From contig JAISES010000409.1 of NCBI GenBank assembly GCA_031263965.1, positions 1-15,480 of the forward strand: 15,480 bases of DNA. Reading direction: 5' to 3'. Numbering within the stretch: position 1 is the stretch's first letter; every line of letters begins with the position of its first letter. The notes under the pieces were generated by a model that was not told where the DNA came from, made no database searches, and saw nothing but the letters and a program-made list of their open reading frames with translations. The DNA is from Prevotella sp. Lineage in GTDB: Bacteria; Bacteroidota; Bacteroidia; Bacteroidales; Dysgonomonadaceae. The translations under genes were made by a program, and so were the position numbers. Below, in pieces: positions 1 through 6,583 of the stretch.

Positions 1-937
1 TTATTACCTGCGGCAATGTATGTTTTGTCTTTTTGCCGTCGATCAATATCGCGGCTGTTCCGTTCGCATCGGGTACAATGCTTATCAGGGTGTGCTTGCC
101 TATGCCGGGATTTTGTCCGGACGGAGGCGGCAGATAGTCGCCCAACGAAGCTTTACCTTTCAGTATGCGCAGGCCGTTGCGTTCCGCCTTGTGCAGAAAA
201 ACGGCATACTTGTCCCTGAAATTGCCGCTGTTCTGGTAAAACACCGGAGCGTCGGACAAAAGTTGGATCAGGGCATCGCTTATTGAAGAGAGATTCGAAT
301 AATTGATTGTATCACAGCGGGTATTTTTATTTTTCGATTTATTGGTAAGGGGCTCTCCGGTATCCGTTTCTGTTTTAAGCAGGTCCCTTAGCATGGCTAC
401 ATTGGTGTTTTCAGTTGAAATATGTATGTTTGCCCGGGCGAGTTCTTCTACCAGATCTACTTTGTGGAGCGAGAATACAAGAAAGGGATTATTGTCGATT
501 TCCGCGCTTACTTTATAGATTACGGCAGCCAGATGCTTGCATGGAACAGCCCAGTCGGGACAGTTGCATACCATCTTGAAGTCCGACCATTGGCGGGGAA
601 ATACTTTCAGCCCTATTCGTTCGGCTATGGACAATATCTCAGGGTCGAGTTCCCTGTTCAGGAGTTTGGATATGACGACCGGCTTTTCGGCAATAGCCGT
701 TATCAGTGCTTTTATATCTTTTTCGAAAAAAGGCGGAATAACAATGGTTATATCATAAGGCTTCGGACGGCTGCCTTTGACTTTTGCATGAATCATATTA
801 TTCTCAATACATATCATTGTTACGGCGCCTTTCTTCGCATAAGCGCTGCCTCTGGGCAAACGGTTGTCGAAATCGATATGTGTCAGGGAATTAAGCCATT
901 GGCTACCCCACCATGTTTTTCCAAATTGTTTTGACAT
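1..937 (-). CDS. SWIM zinc-finger protein, N-terminal part (cut by window start)
   Basis: The reading frame is open from an ATG at 937 down to the window edge (312 codons, no stop), so the C-terminus is missing. The N-terminus reads MSKQFGKTWWGSQWLNSL, a Trp-rich start typical of bacterial SWIM proteins. A complete SWIM motif (CxC...CxH) is seen as C124, C126, C133 and H135. SWIM domains bind zinc and are thought to mediate DNA or protein contacts. In bacteria they are often encoded next to, or fused to, SNF2-type helicases, so a helicase module may follow beyond the edge (inference). The start is supported by a perfect TAnnTTTG box about 22 bases upstream and by the conserved start sequence. 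The plus-strand frames over this stretch are shadows. The family call is firm; the cellular role (DNA repair or transcription) is not shown by the sequence. Confidence 0.85.
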   Translation of the reverse strand, partial: MSKQFGKTWWGSQWLNSLTHIDFDNRLPRGSAYAKKGAVTMICIENNMIHAKVKGSRPKPYDITIVIPPFFEKDIKALITAIAEKPVVISKLLNRELDPEILSIAERIGLKVFPRQWSDFKMVCNCPDWAVPCKHLAAVIYKVSAEIDNNPFLVFSLHKVDLVEELARANIHISTENTNVAMLRDLLKTETDTGEPLTNKSKNKNTRCDTINYSNLSSISDALIQLLSDAPVFYQNSGNFRDKYAVFLHKAERNGLRILKGKASLGDYLPPPSGQNPGIGKHTLISIVPDANGTAAILIDGKKTKHTLPQVI

Positions 938-958
938 TACCTGTATTTTAATATTGTG

Positions 959-966
959 CAAAAGTA
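959..966 (-). promoter_or_regulatory. Putative -7 box for the SWIM gene
   Basis: On the minus strand this reads TACTTTTG, an 8/8 match to the Bacteroidota -7 consensus TAnnTTTG. It lies about 22 bases before the SWIM start codon, which implies a very short leader. No convincing -33 element (TTTG) is seen at the usual 19-21 base spacing. Confidence 0.45.
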
Positions 967-1030
967 AGGATTGTTTAGGAAAATCATTTCTATGAAGAGG
1001 CTTAATTCGAAAAAATCTCATGAAAAACCA

Positions 1031-1087
1031 GATCCTTCGTTCCTCAGGATGACAAAAGAGCTGGATTATATAAAGTCAAGATGACTT
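1031..1087. repeat. Degenerate TCCTTCG...CTCAGGATGACA intergenic repeat and a hairpin
   Basis: Positions 1031-1054 resemble the dispersed bacterial intergenic repeat built on TCCTTCG...CTCAGGATGACA (recognised from memory, not searched), with arms ATCCT (1032-1036) and AGGAT (1046-1050). Next to it, 1073-1087 is a perfect short palindrome, AAGTCA-AGA-TGACTT. It sits after the 3' end of the TPR gene, so it could act as a weak terminator for that minus-strand gene, but no T-run follows. The rest of 938-1127 shows no gene. Confidence 0.4.
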
Positions 1088-1127
1088 CAATTTCTTAATA
1101 AACAGAATTGTATAAAGAGGATATTTT

Positions 1128-1922
1128 TTATTTAAGATTGCTCTTTCTGTCTTCCACTATCCTGATGCTTTGCTCCACTTCTTTTTTAAAATCCGGCTGG
1201 TAATTTTCCATATTTCGGATGATATGGTTATAATCATCCAGAGCCTTGTCATATTCTTTAAGCTCGTAATATGTATTCCCTCTGTTATAATAGGCAATTG
1301 GAGATCCTTCCAACTCAACGGCTTTGCTAAAGTCATCTAAAGCTTCTCCGTAGTGTTCCGTTTTTTTCCTTACAAGTCCGCGATTATTATATGCGCCGGC
1401 ATAACCGGGCATTAGTTCGATTGTTTTGTTCAGGTCTTGCAGGGCTTTTTCGTACAGTCCCATATTACTGTATATTGATCCCCTGTTGTAGTATGCCATG
1501 CCATCTTTAGAATCGAGTTTTATAATTTCGGAACAGGCGTTCAGGGTTTGCATTTCATCGCCCATATGGTAGTATACGGTAGCCAAATGCGTATAAGCTT
1601 TCAATAATACCTTATCGCGCCATTCCGTGTCTTTTTTATACTTTTCATCGTTATTAATTCTCCCGATAAGAGTACTCAGCATGTTGGCTTTCCCTTGAGG
1701 TGTGTCCAACCTGTTGAGAGCAAAGTAGATGTCATTATTAAATTTCACCAGACTCTTTTCTCCTTGCTTCTTTCTTTTGGCTATAAGGAAAAACATCAAA
1801 GCAAATAAGAGGAACATCGTGCCGAAAATGGCTATAAACCCAATGATTCCTATATTGACAACAGATGTTGATTTACAGGAAATAAATAACAAAGGCAAGG
1901 ATAGGGTGGCTATATATTTCAT
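1128..1922 (-). CDS. Membrane-anchored tetratricopeptide repeat protein
   Basis: 264 residues. The N-terminus (1-16) looks like a signal peptide ending in FISC at C16, a weak lipobox. A strongly hydrophobic segment at about 22-47 is followed by the basic stretch KRKK, which fits a membrane helix with the rest in the cytoplasm; lipoprotein and membrane-protein readings compete. Residues about 107-240 hold four TPR units with the usual Ala/Gly/Tyr spacing (AYYNRGSIYSNMGLYEKAL, then two similar units with YNNRG and YYNRG). TPRs are protein-binding scaffolds; the partner is unknown. The gene has its own promoter-like site within the 38-base gap and the end of the U32 gene. The neighbours give no functional hint. 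Confidence 0.8.
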   Translation of the reverse strand: MKYIATLSLPLLFISCKSTSVVNIGIIGFIAIFGTMFLLFALMFFLIAKRKKQGEKSLVKFNNDIYFALNRLDTPQGKANMLSTLIGRINNDEKYKKDTEWRDKVLLKAYTHLATVYYHMGDEMQTLNACSEIIKLDSKDGMAYYNRGSIYSNMGLYEKALQDLNKTIELMPGYAGAYNNRGLVRKKTEHYGEALDDFSKAVELEGSPIAYYNRGNTYYELKEYDKALDDYNHIIRNMENYQPDFKKEVEQSIRIVEDRKSNLK

Positions 1923-1941
1923 ACTTTATGGGTTTAGATAA

Positions 1942-1973
1942 CAAATTTAGACAACAGTTACTAAGATATGAAA
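1942..1973 (-). promoter_or_regulatory. Putative promoter of the TPR gene
   Basis: On the minus strand, TTTC (1973-1970), then 20 bases, then TAAATTTG (1949-1942). This matches the Bacteroidota pattern TTTG-N19-21-TAnnTTTG with one mismatch in the upstream box. The upstream box lies inside the 3' end of the U32 gene. The predicted leader is about 15 bases. Confidence 0.5.
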
Positions 1974-3229
1974 GATTTTTTAGGGTTTGCCTTCACCATT
2001 TTGAATAATTTATCTGACGGACGTATCTTTTCATTTATCTTTATCGAAAATTTCTCTCCTTTAACAGCCTCTTCTACGGGTTTCAGGTCTACACGTATTT
2101 CTTCCACTGTCTGGCGGACAGCGCCGGTGGTCGGTCCGGTGATGAGGATTTCATCACCTACCTTAAGCGATTGTGTTTCCATAAGGAATTCGGCAACACC
2201 CAGATTTGAGAAATATTTGAGTCCCTTGCCTATGTATACTTTCCGTTTGGTTGCTCCCGAACCGTAATTGCTTGACCATTCTCCCAGTCTTTGTCCCAGA
2301 TAATATCCATCCCAAAATCCGCGGTTGAATACTGTTGCCAGGCGTTCGTCCCAATCTTCAACTTTTTCATCGGTAAATGTGCCTTCGCAATATGATTTGA
2401 CAGCTTCCTTGTAGCATTCCACTACGGTGCGTACATATTCAGGTCCGCGGGCACGTCCTTCTATTTTGAATACACGTACGCCTGCATCCATCATCTTATT
2501 CATAAAATGAATGGTTTTGAGGTCTTTGGGCGACATGATGTATTCGTTGTCTATCTCCAGTTCTATTTCAGTATCCTTATCTTTTACTATATATCCCCTG
2601 CGGCATATTTGGTTGCAGGCTCCACGATTGGCCGACAGGTCTTTTTCGTGCAGGCTCAGGTAGCATTTGCCTGAAACAGCCATGCACAGGGCGCCATGTG
2701 AGAACATTTCTATGCGGATCAGTTCTCCATTAGGGCCTTTTATCTGTTGTTCTACAATATCTTTGTAAATGGAGGCTACCTGATCGAGGTTCAATTCGCG
2801 TGCCAGCACTACTACATCGGCAAATTGCCCGTAAAATTTCAATGCTCCGGTATTGGTTATATTCAACTGGGTAGATAAATGAACTTCCACCCCGATACTG
2901 CGCGCATGCATCATGACGGCTACATCGGATGCTATAATGGCAGATAGCCCGGCTTCTTTTGCCGCATTTACTATCTTATGCATCAGGCTGATGTCGTTGT
3001 CGTAAATTATCGTATTAACTGTCAGGTAACTTTTCAGTTTATTTTCTTTACATATTGCAGCAATCTGCTTCAAATCGTCAATTGTAAAGTTATTGGAGGA
3101 TTTGGCGCGCATATTCAGTCCTTCTATACCGAAATAGATAGAATCGGCTCCGCCCTGTATTGCCGCAGCCAAGGAATCATATGACCCTACCGGAGCCATT
3201 ATTTCAAAATCGGATATATTTGTATTCAT
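1961..3229 (-). CDS. U32-family protein (peptidase U32 / prephenate-dependent RNA hydroxylase type)
   Basis: 422 residues. It carries the complete U32 signature EMFSHGALCMAVSGKCYLS at 174-192. The N-terminal half resembles a TIM-barrel (MAPVGSYDSLAAAIQGGADS, then VHLSTQLNITN). Four cysteines, C182, C189, C205 and C209, match the cluster proposed to bind Fe-S in this family. Proteins of this type were first called collagenase-like peptidases. E. coli members TrhP (YegQ) and RlhA (YdcP) instead act in hydroxylation of tRNA U34 and 23S rRNA. The length is close to TrhP (about 450) and well short of RlhA (about 650), so tRNA hydroxylation is the better guess, but this is inferred from length only. 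The start codon is followed by a good family N-terminus. Upstream lies a ~230-base leader that contains the palindromic repeat at 3255-3456. Confidence 0.87.
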   Translation of the reverse strand: MNTNISDFEIMAPVGSYDSLAAAIQGGADSIYFGIEGLNMRAKSSNNFTIDDLKQIAAICKENKLKSYLTVNTIIYDNDISLMHKIVNAAKEAGLSAIIASDVAVMMHARSIGVEVHLSTQLNITNTGALKFYGQFADVVVLARELNLDQVASIYKDIVEQQIKGPNGELIRIEMFSHGALCMAVSGKCYLSLHEKDLSANRGACNQICRRGYIVKDKDTEIELEIDNEYIMSPKDLKTIHFMNKMMDAGVRVFKIEGRARGPEYVRTVVECYKEAVKSYCEGTFTDEKVEDWDERLATVFNRGFWDGYYLGQRLGEWSSNYGSGATKRKVYIGKGLKYFSNLGVAEFLMETQSLKVGDEILITGPTTGAVRQTVEEIRVDLKPVEEAVKGEKFSIKINEKIRPSDKLFKMVKANPKKSFIS

Positions 3230-3254
3230 TTATATTATTTATTTGAAGTCTTAT

Positions 3255-3456
3255 TTAGAAACTGTTTGAATTTTATCGAAAAATATTATTATAGGATTTG
3301 AAAAAAACTTCTTAGCAATTTTTTTATGCTCTTTTCAGCGTATTTTATCCTTTTTCCTTTTGGTTTAGCCCGCTAAACCTGCAAGCAAAAAGAACAAAAT
3401 CCATCTGAAAATAACTATAAAAAAAAATTGCTATAAAATTCAAACAGTTTCTTAAT
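3255..3456. repeat. ~200 bp imperfect palindrome (MITE-like), GAAACTGTTTGAATTTTAT arms
   Basis: The ends are inverted copies of GAAACTGTTTGAATTTTAT: the plus-strand copy starts at 3258 and the complement ends at 3454. Inside, TAGCAATTTTTTT (from about 3313) pairs imperfectly with a minus-strand copy ending near 3433. The centre is a perfect palindrome, GGTTTAGC-CC-GCTAAACC (3362-3379). The left arm carries about 40 extra bases (ending AAAAAAACTTCT) that the right arm lacks, and this extra part recurs at 4512-4569. There is no ORF inside. The element lies between a putative promoter and the U32 start codon, so it may be transcribed as a large hairpin. Confidence 0.75.
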
Positions 3457-3470
3457 TGATAAATCGAATG

Positions 3471-3502
3471 CAAAATTATCTCTTTTAAATGAATCAGGCA
3501 AG
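3471..3502 (-). promoter_or_regulatory. Putative promoter of the U32 gene
   Basis: On the minus strand, CTTG (3502-3499), 20 bases, then TAATTTTG (3478-3471). The -7 box is a full match to TAnnTTTG and the upstream box has one mismatch. It would give a leader of about 235 bases that includes the whole palindromic repeat. Confidence 0.45.
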
Positions 3503-3649
3503 CTGTTAACTATTATCTATATTTAATTTATTCTATCACTCTTATCTCAGACTCAACATACTCTTCCCCTTTTTTACCATGCAATTCTATGCCCTATGGA
3601 TAGCCAGTAATTTTTGTGACGTAGTATACTGTTTTTACATAATATTTCG

Positions 3650-3657
3650 TATCTTTG
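3650..3657 (+). promoter_or_regulatory. Putative -7 box for the riboswitch transcript
   Basis: TATCTTTG is a full match to TAnnTTTG and lies 6 bases before the first conserved riboswitch bases, so transcription would begin at the riboswitch 5' edge. No good TTTG box is seen 19-21 bases upstream. Confidence 0.5.
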
Positions 3658-3662
3658 CTCCA

Positions 3663-3990
3663 AATAGGTGTTACAAAATCCGCAATCTTCGGATGAGTAA
3701 TGAAAAGGGAATCAGGTGAAAATCCTGAACAGTCGCGCTACTGTAAGCTCTTTTCAGTTAACGGTTAACAGTTGTCAGTTAACGATGTTGCTGAAAAAGT
3801 TTTTGAACAATACTCAATACCACTGATTGACAGTCATCAGTCATCAGTTATCAGTCATCAAATCATTTTTGTTCACTGTTAACTGCTCATTGTTCACTGA
3901 ATATTGGGAAGGGCGTTCAAAGATGGAGTAAGTCAGAAGACCTGCCTGAACAATATGATTCTCTCTCTCGCGAAAAGGGAAGAATAAGAG
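3663..3990 (+). ncRNA. Cobalamin (B12) riboswitch with expanded outer stems
   Basis: The conserved blocks appear in the right order: AGGTG near 3666; AAGGGAATCAGGTGAAAA then TCCTGAACAGTC...CTACTGTAA (3705-3746); CCACTG (3820-3825); GGGAAGG (3906-3912); and the B12 box AGTCAGAAGACCTGCC (3931-3946). This fits a cobalamin-binding leader that represses when B12 is plentiful. The two variable regions are long: about 73 bases between CTGTAA and CCACTG, and 80 between CCACTG and GGGAAGG. Both are filled with GTTAAC, TCATCAG and GTTCACTG words. A TTTTCAG/CTGAAAA stem closes the first. The 3' limit, including the partner loop of the kissing interaction, is approximate. The next gene on this strand is the CWC gene, which it presumably controls. 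Confidence 0.88.
3831..3860 (+). repeat. 7-base tandem repeat inside the riboswitch
   Basis: CAG followed by TCATCAG, TCATCAG, TTATCAG and TCATCA: about four head-to-tail copies of a 7-base unit. It lies in the variable segment between the CCACTG and GGGAAGG blocks, where the sequence is not needed for ligand binding. Nearby GTTCACTGTTAACTG and GTTCACTG words (3881-3899) look like a second degenerate repeat. Confidence 0.75.
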
Positions 3991-4031
3991 TTTTTACTCA
4001 AAGAAAATAACTGTTGATTGTGCTCTCCGTA

Positions 4032-4070
4032 AACTTGTGCTTCCATAGGGTTTTGCAAGTTGCTTGGAAG
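4032..4070 (+). promoter_or_regulatory. Pseudoknot or alternating hairpins in the CWC leader
   Basis: Two 6 bp helices interleave: AACTTG (4032-4037) pairs with CAAGTT (4056-4061), and CTTCCA (4040-4045) pairs with TGGAAG (4065-4070). The order A-B-A'-B' means either a pseudoknot or two mutually exclusive hairpins. The site lies between the riboswitch and the CWC start codon, where an expression platform is expected. There is no T-run, so control of translation is more likely than termination (inference). Confidence 0.35.
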
Positions 4071-4106
4071 GCTATGTTTATATTAATTCATAAAAAATAA
4101 AAAGCG

Positions 4107-4328
4107 ATGAGAAAAATATGTCAGAGATGCTCGGCTGTATTCAGTTGCAGGGAAGATAGGGTAGAGTTATGCAATTGCCGTAAGATAAGTGTAACAAGTG
4201 TTGTAAGGGATTATATTAAGGATAATTATTCGGATTGTTTGTGTCCTAAGTGTTTGAAAGAAACGGATGTATCTTTTTATGCCTTTGATGTAAATCCCAA
4301 GTTTCTAAGCAAAAGCAAAAATGATTAA
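4107..4328 (+). CDS. Small cysteine-rich CWC-family protein
   Basis: 73 residues, soluble, no signal peptide. Eight cysteines at positions 5, 8, 14, 22, 24, 44, 46 and 49 form CxxC, C, CxC and CxCxxC groups, the pattern of the cysteine-rich CWC family, and the CLCPKCL block is characteristic. Such spacing suggests zinc or another metal bound in a small ribbon. The molecular function of the family is unknown to me. The gene follows the cobalamin riboswitch by about 115 bases with nothing between, so it should rise when B12 is scarce, which suggests a role in cobalamin or cobalt handling (inference). No B12 transport or synthesis gene follows: the next gene starts 303 bases later with its own promoter, so this looks like a single-gene B12 regulon. 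The start follows an A-rich leader (AAAAAATAAAAAGCG). Confidence 0.75.
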   Translation: MRKICQRCSAVFSCREDRVELCNCRKISVTSVVRDYIKDNYSDCLCPKCLKETDVSFYAFDVNPKFLSKSKND

Positions 4329-4409
4329 TTGATAAGCATCTACAAAACAACAAGATAGGAAAAGCTTGTTTTGGATTTACATTTTATTATAAAATAAGTC
4401 ATTAATTCA

Positions 4410-4441
4410 TTTAATTGTATAGGTAAGTTTCCGTAAATTTG
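4410..4441 (+). promoter_or_regulatory. Putative promoter of the HPr-kinase-like gene
   Basis: TTTA (4410-4413), 20 bases, then TAAATTTG (4434-4441). The -7 box matches TAnnTTTG fully and the upstream box has one mismatch. The predicted leader of about 185 bases includes the repeat copy at 4512-4569. Otherwise 4329-4631 holds only a weak AACAAG/CTTGTT hairpin near 4350, too weak to call as a terminator. Confidence 0.5.
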
Positions 4442-4511
4442 ACGCTGCTAAACATCTCTGTATTATAGGGAGAAAAGATTTACAATCTTCTGAACAGGTT
4501 GTTGATAATTC

Positions 4512-4569
4512 AGAAGTTTTTTTAAAATCCTATAATAATATTTTTCGATAAAATTCAAACAGTTTCTAA
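4512..4569 (-). repeat. 58 bp repeat copy, inverted relative to 3255-3312
   Basis: The reverse complement of this stretch matches 3255-3312 at 57 of 58 positions by direct reading; the one difference is T versus G after GGATTT. It contains the GAAACTGTTTGAATTTTAT core plus the CGAAAAATATTATTATAGG extension. The matching second half of the palindrome is absent here, so this is a half-unit. It ends 62 bases before the downstream start codon and has the same orientation relative to that gene as its twin has to the U32 gene. Confidence 0.85.
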
Positions 4570-4631
4570 GCAGCATTGCGTAATTAAAACCTGTAGAGAA
4601 AAATAATAATATCTAACAAATTGAATTAAAT

Positions 4632-6362
4632 ATGTTACAAGAATTTACTCTAAGTGAAGGTAAAGCAATATTAAACTTCACTCTGAAGTTTTGCGACACA
4701 CGTCAGAAAATACTGAATAGCTATGGCTTTCATCGGGTTATCGAGGTTTTTATCCAAAAGATGAAGAAAGATGAAGTAATCATTTATAACTACTATATAA
4801 AAGAATTTGAAACAGATGAGGAGTTTCAAAAAACATTGATAGAAGCTTTTAAATTACTTACTGTCTGCAATCCGGATGAGGTTCAGACCGTACACAATAA
4901 ATATGCTATATTCTTTAACGACAAAGATTTATTTATTGAATTGATCGAATTGTTATATACCTTCTGGCGCAAGTTGGAACGTTATACTATCGTACACAAC
5001 AGCAATATCGGAAGCGGGTTGCAAAGTGTGCGTTTTATGCAGGCAAACGAGCTTTTCAATGAACTGGTTCTCTCCATATATCGTCGTGTCGAAGAAACAG
5101 TGATGGGCTACCAGCACCGTGTTTATCGCCAACTTACTGCCGGAGCCAATGCCGGCCTTACCCTGAGCGATATAACATGGAACTGCCCTGTTGAATATAA
5201 CGGATTGACTTCCATTCCATTTATAACATCAGTAACCTTCAGGCCTCCGTTTATATCTTATACAAAGAGAAATACGCGGGACGGCATCTTTCGGGAGCAC
5301 AATACAAATCCGGTAGAAAATATTGCCCTTAATGAAGATGACTGGTTCTTGTTTCCGGCTAAGGTAGGAAATATGCTAACCTTCGTCTATTTCCATAAAG
5401 ACTTTATGGTGCATGGATTTGCTTTGTCTAACTTATTTGAACTGGCAAAAGAGAGTGAATATATCGGTAAAAAGCCGGATATTATCTATGTGTTCGGGTA
5501 TCCTGACGGGCACGAAGAAAAACGCACATTCTATTACAAAGATAAAAAGAACAATATACTTATAGGATATGCTAACCATTGTGATGATATAGACTATTTC
5601 GGCTATATGAAAAAAATGCTGCTTACACTCCACAATGTGAAGCAGATGGAATATAACCGTCTTCCGGTGCATGGCGCCATGGTAAATATATTGCTGAAGA
5701 ATGGAAAGGAAGCGAATATTGTCATTATGGGAGATAGCGGCGCAGGCAAGTCTGAGAGCCTGGAAGCTTTCCGTACCCTGAATGAGAAATATATCAGGCA
5801 TATGAGAATCATATTCGATGATATGGGATACCTGAAAAAAGAAGACGATGGAACGATAAAAGGATACGGTACGGAGATTGGTGCGTTTGTGCGTGTTGAT
5901 GATCTTGACCCGATGTATGCTTTCCAACAACTGGAAAGAGGAATCTACACGAATCCCGATAAGATCAATGCGCGTATTACCATACCCGTAGCTACGTATG
6001 ATATTATATCTAAAGGGTATAAGGTCGATTACTTCCTCTATGCTAATAATTACGACGAGGCAGACCAAAAATTGAAGTTCATGGATGACCTGGATGAAGC
6101 TCTCAAGGTGTTTGAGGCCGGAACCCGTAGAGCTAAAGGAACAACAACAGAGAAGGGGCTTGTAACTTCTTATTTTGCGAACCCTTTTGGGCCGGTACAA
6201 GAAAAAGAAGTTGCAGGAAAACTTATTCGCGAATACTTTTCCGATATGAGTAAGAATGGTGTTAGAATAGGAGAGATGTATACATCTTTGGCCGTGGAAG
6301 GGCATACTAAAGAAGGTCCTCGTATGGCTGCCGAAGAGCTCTTTACTTTGATAAATGATTAA
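4632..6362 (+). CDS. Large HPr-kinase/PEPCK-like P-loop protein
   Basis: 576 residues, soluble. The P-loop GDSGAGKSE (G367-E375) is followed by a helix and a pair of acidic residues, D396 and D397 (MRIIFDDMGY). This layout matches HPr kinase/phosphorylase (GxSGxGKSE, then a DD pair) and its structural relative PEP carboxykinase better than ordinary Walker ATPases. Residues about 400-480 (KGYGTEIGAFVRVDDL, then ARITIPVATYD) could be the rest of the kinase core. The N-terminal 360 residues are much longer than in HprK and resemble nothing I can name; 1-170 looks mainly helical. The substrate is unknown, and a kinase role is inferred from the fold only. HprK normally works with PTS sugar transport, and no PTS gene is nearby. 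The gene appears to stand alone, with its own promoter and hairpins after its stop. Confidence 0.6.
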   Translation: MLQEFTLSEGKAILNFTLKFCDTRQKILNSYGFHRVIEVFIQKMKKDEVIIYNYYIKEFETDEEFQKTLIEAFKLLTVCNPDEVQTVHNKYAIFFNDKDLFIELIELLYTFWRKLERYTIVHNSNIGSGLQSVRFMQANELFNELVLSIYRRVEETVMGYQHRVYRQLTAGANAGLTLSDITWNCPVEYNGLTSIPFITSVTFRPPFISYTKRNTRDGIFREHNTNPVENIALNEDDWFLFPAKVGNMLTFVYFHKDFMVHGFALSNLFELAKESEYIGKKPDIIYVFGYPDGHEEKRTFYYKDKKNNILIGYANHCDDIDYFGYMKKMLLTLHNVKQMEYNRLPVHGAMVNILLKNGKEANIVIMGDSGAGKSESLEAFRTLNEKYIRHMRIIFDDMGYLKKEDDGTIKGYGTEIGAFVRVDDLDPMYAFQQLERGIYTNPDKINARITIPVATYDIISKGYKVDYFLYANNYDEADQKLKFMDDLDEALKVFEAGTRRAKGTTTEKGLVTSYFANPFGPVQEKEVAGKLIREYFSDMSKNGVRIGEMYTSLAVEGHTKEGPRMAAEELFTLIND

Positions 6363-6426
6363 CGGATTAAGTGCCATAAAATATTTGTTGTCGCATCTGA
6401 TTGTTTAATTATCCGAAATAGTTCCT

Positions 6427-6476
6427 GCGCGCAATCGCAGATTGCTTGCGTTCCTTTTGCCCTAAGCAGCAAAAGG
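6427..6476 (+). terminator. Two stacked hairpins after the kinase-like gene
   Basis: First hairpin: GCAATC (6431-6436), loop GCA, GATTGC (6440-6445), extendable with a 2-base bulge. Second: CCTTTTGC (6453-6460), 8-base loop, GCAAAAGG (6469-6476). They start about 70 bases after the stop codon. The second, with the following GACCAAAAA, resembles a dispersed Bacteroidota intergenic repeat, so termination is plausible but not proven; there is no clean T-run. Confidence 0.45.
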
Positions 6477-6516
6477 GACCAAAAATGCTTTGAGCGCCCG
6501 CTTTGACTTTCTCTTT

Positions 6517-6549
6517 CGCGTCATTGCGAGGGTTTACCCGAAGCAATCC
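6517..6549. repeat. CGTCATTGCGAG...GAAGCAATCC palindromic repeat
   Basis: CGTCATTGCGAG (6519-6530) and GAAGCAATCC (6540-6549) are the two ends of a palindromic repeat widespread in bacterial intergenic DNA (recognised from memory). The stem is ATTGC (6523-6527)/GCAAT (6543-6547), with an inner GGGT-TT-ACCC. A second GGATTGCTTCGCC fragment lies at about 6607-6619. A related 12-mer with one mismatch occurs on the minus strand at 13860-13871. Confidence 0.7.
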
Positions 6550-6561
6550 AGTTGTATTTTC

Positions 6562-6583
6562 GGGCAGTCACAGAGGACTGCCC
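6562..6583. repeat. GGGCAGTC...GACTGCCC hairpin repeat
   Basis: A perfect 8 bp stem, GGGCAGTC (6562-6569) and GACTGCCC (6576-6583), with loop ACAGAG, followed by CCTACCG. This is the shape of the dispersed GTAGGGGC...GCCC intergenic repeats. The remaining DNA to about 6720 looks like more repeat debris, including GGCT-AAAAAA-AGCC near 6692. An open frame at 6490-6714 is not a credible gene. From 6721 to 6845 I see nothing definite. Confidence 0.65.

Noticed and set aside
422..934. 170-codon plus-strand frame
   Set aside because: Shadow of the SWIM zinc-finger gene, whose motif and promoter are on the minus strand.
3831..3860. Possible CRISPR-like array
   Set aside because: The unit is 7 bases, head to tail with no spacers, and lies inside a riboswitch; no cas genes are present.
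3954..3986. Short ATG frame at the riboswitch 3' end
   Set aside because: Ten codons or fewer inside the riboswitch tail, with no sign of translation.
4019..4094. Short open frame before the CWC gene (LSVNLCFHRVLQ...)
   Set aside because: It has no ATG start and overlaps the interleaved helices; a leader RNA explains the stretch better.
3255..4569. Complete insertion sequence
   Set aside because: Inverted repeats are present but no transposase reading frame lies between them and no target duplication is evident.
5433..6377. 314-codon open frame on the minus strand
   Set aside because: It lies opposite the HprK-like gene, which has clear motifs (P-loop, DD pair); the translation is rich in Ile, His, Phe and Ser without any domain and is a shadow.
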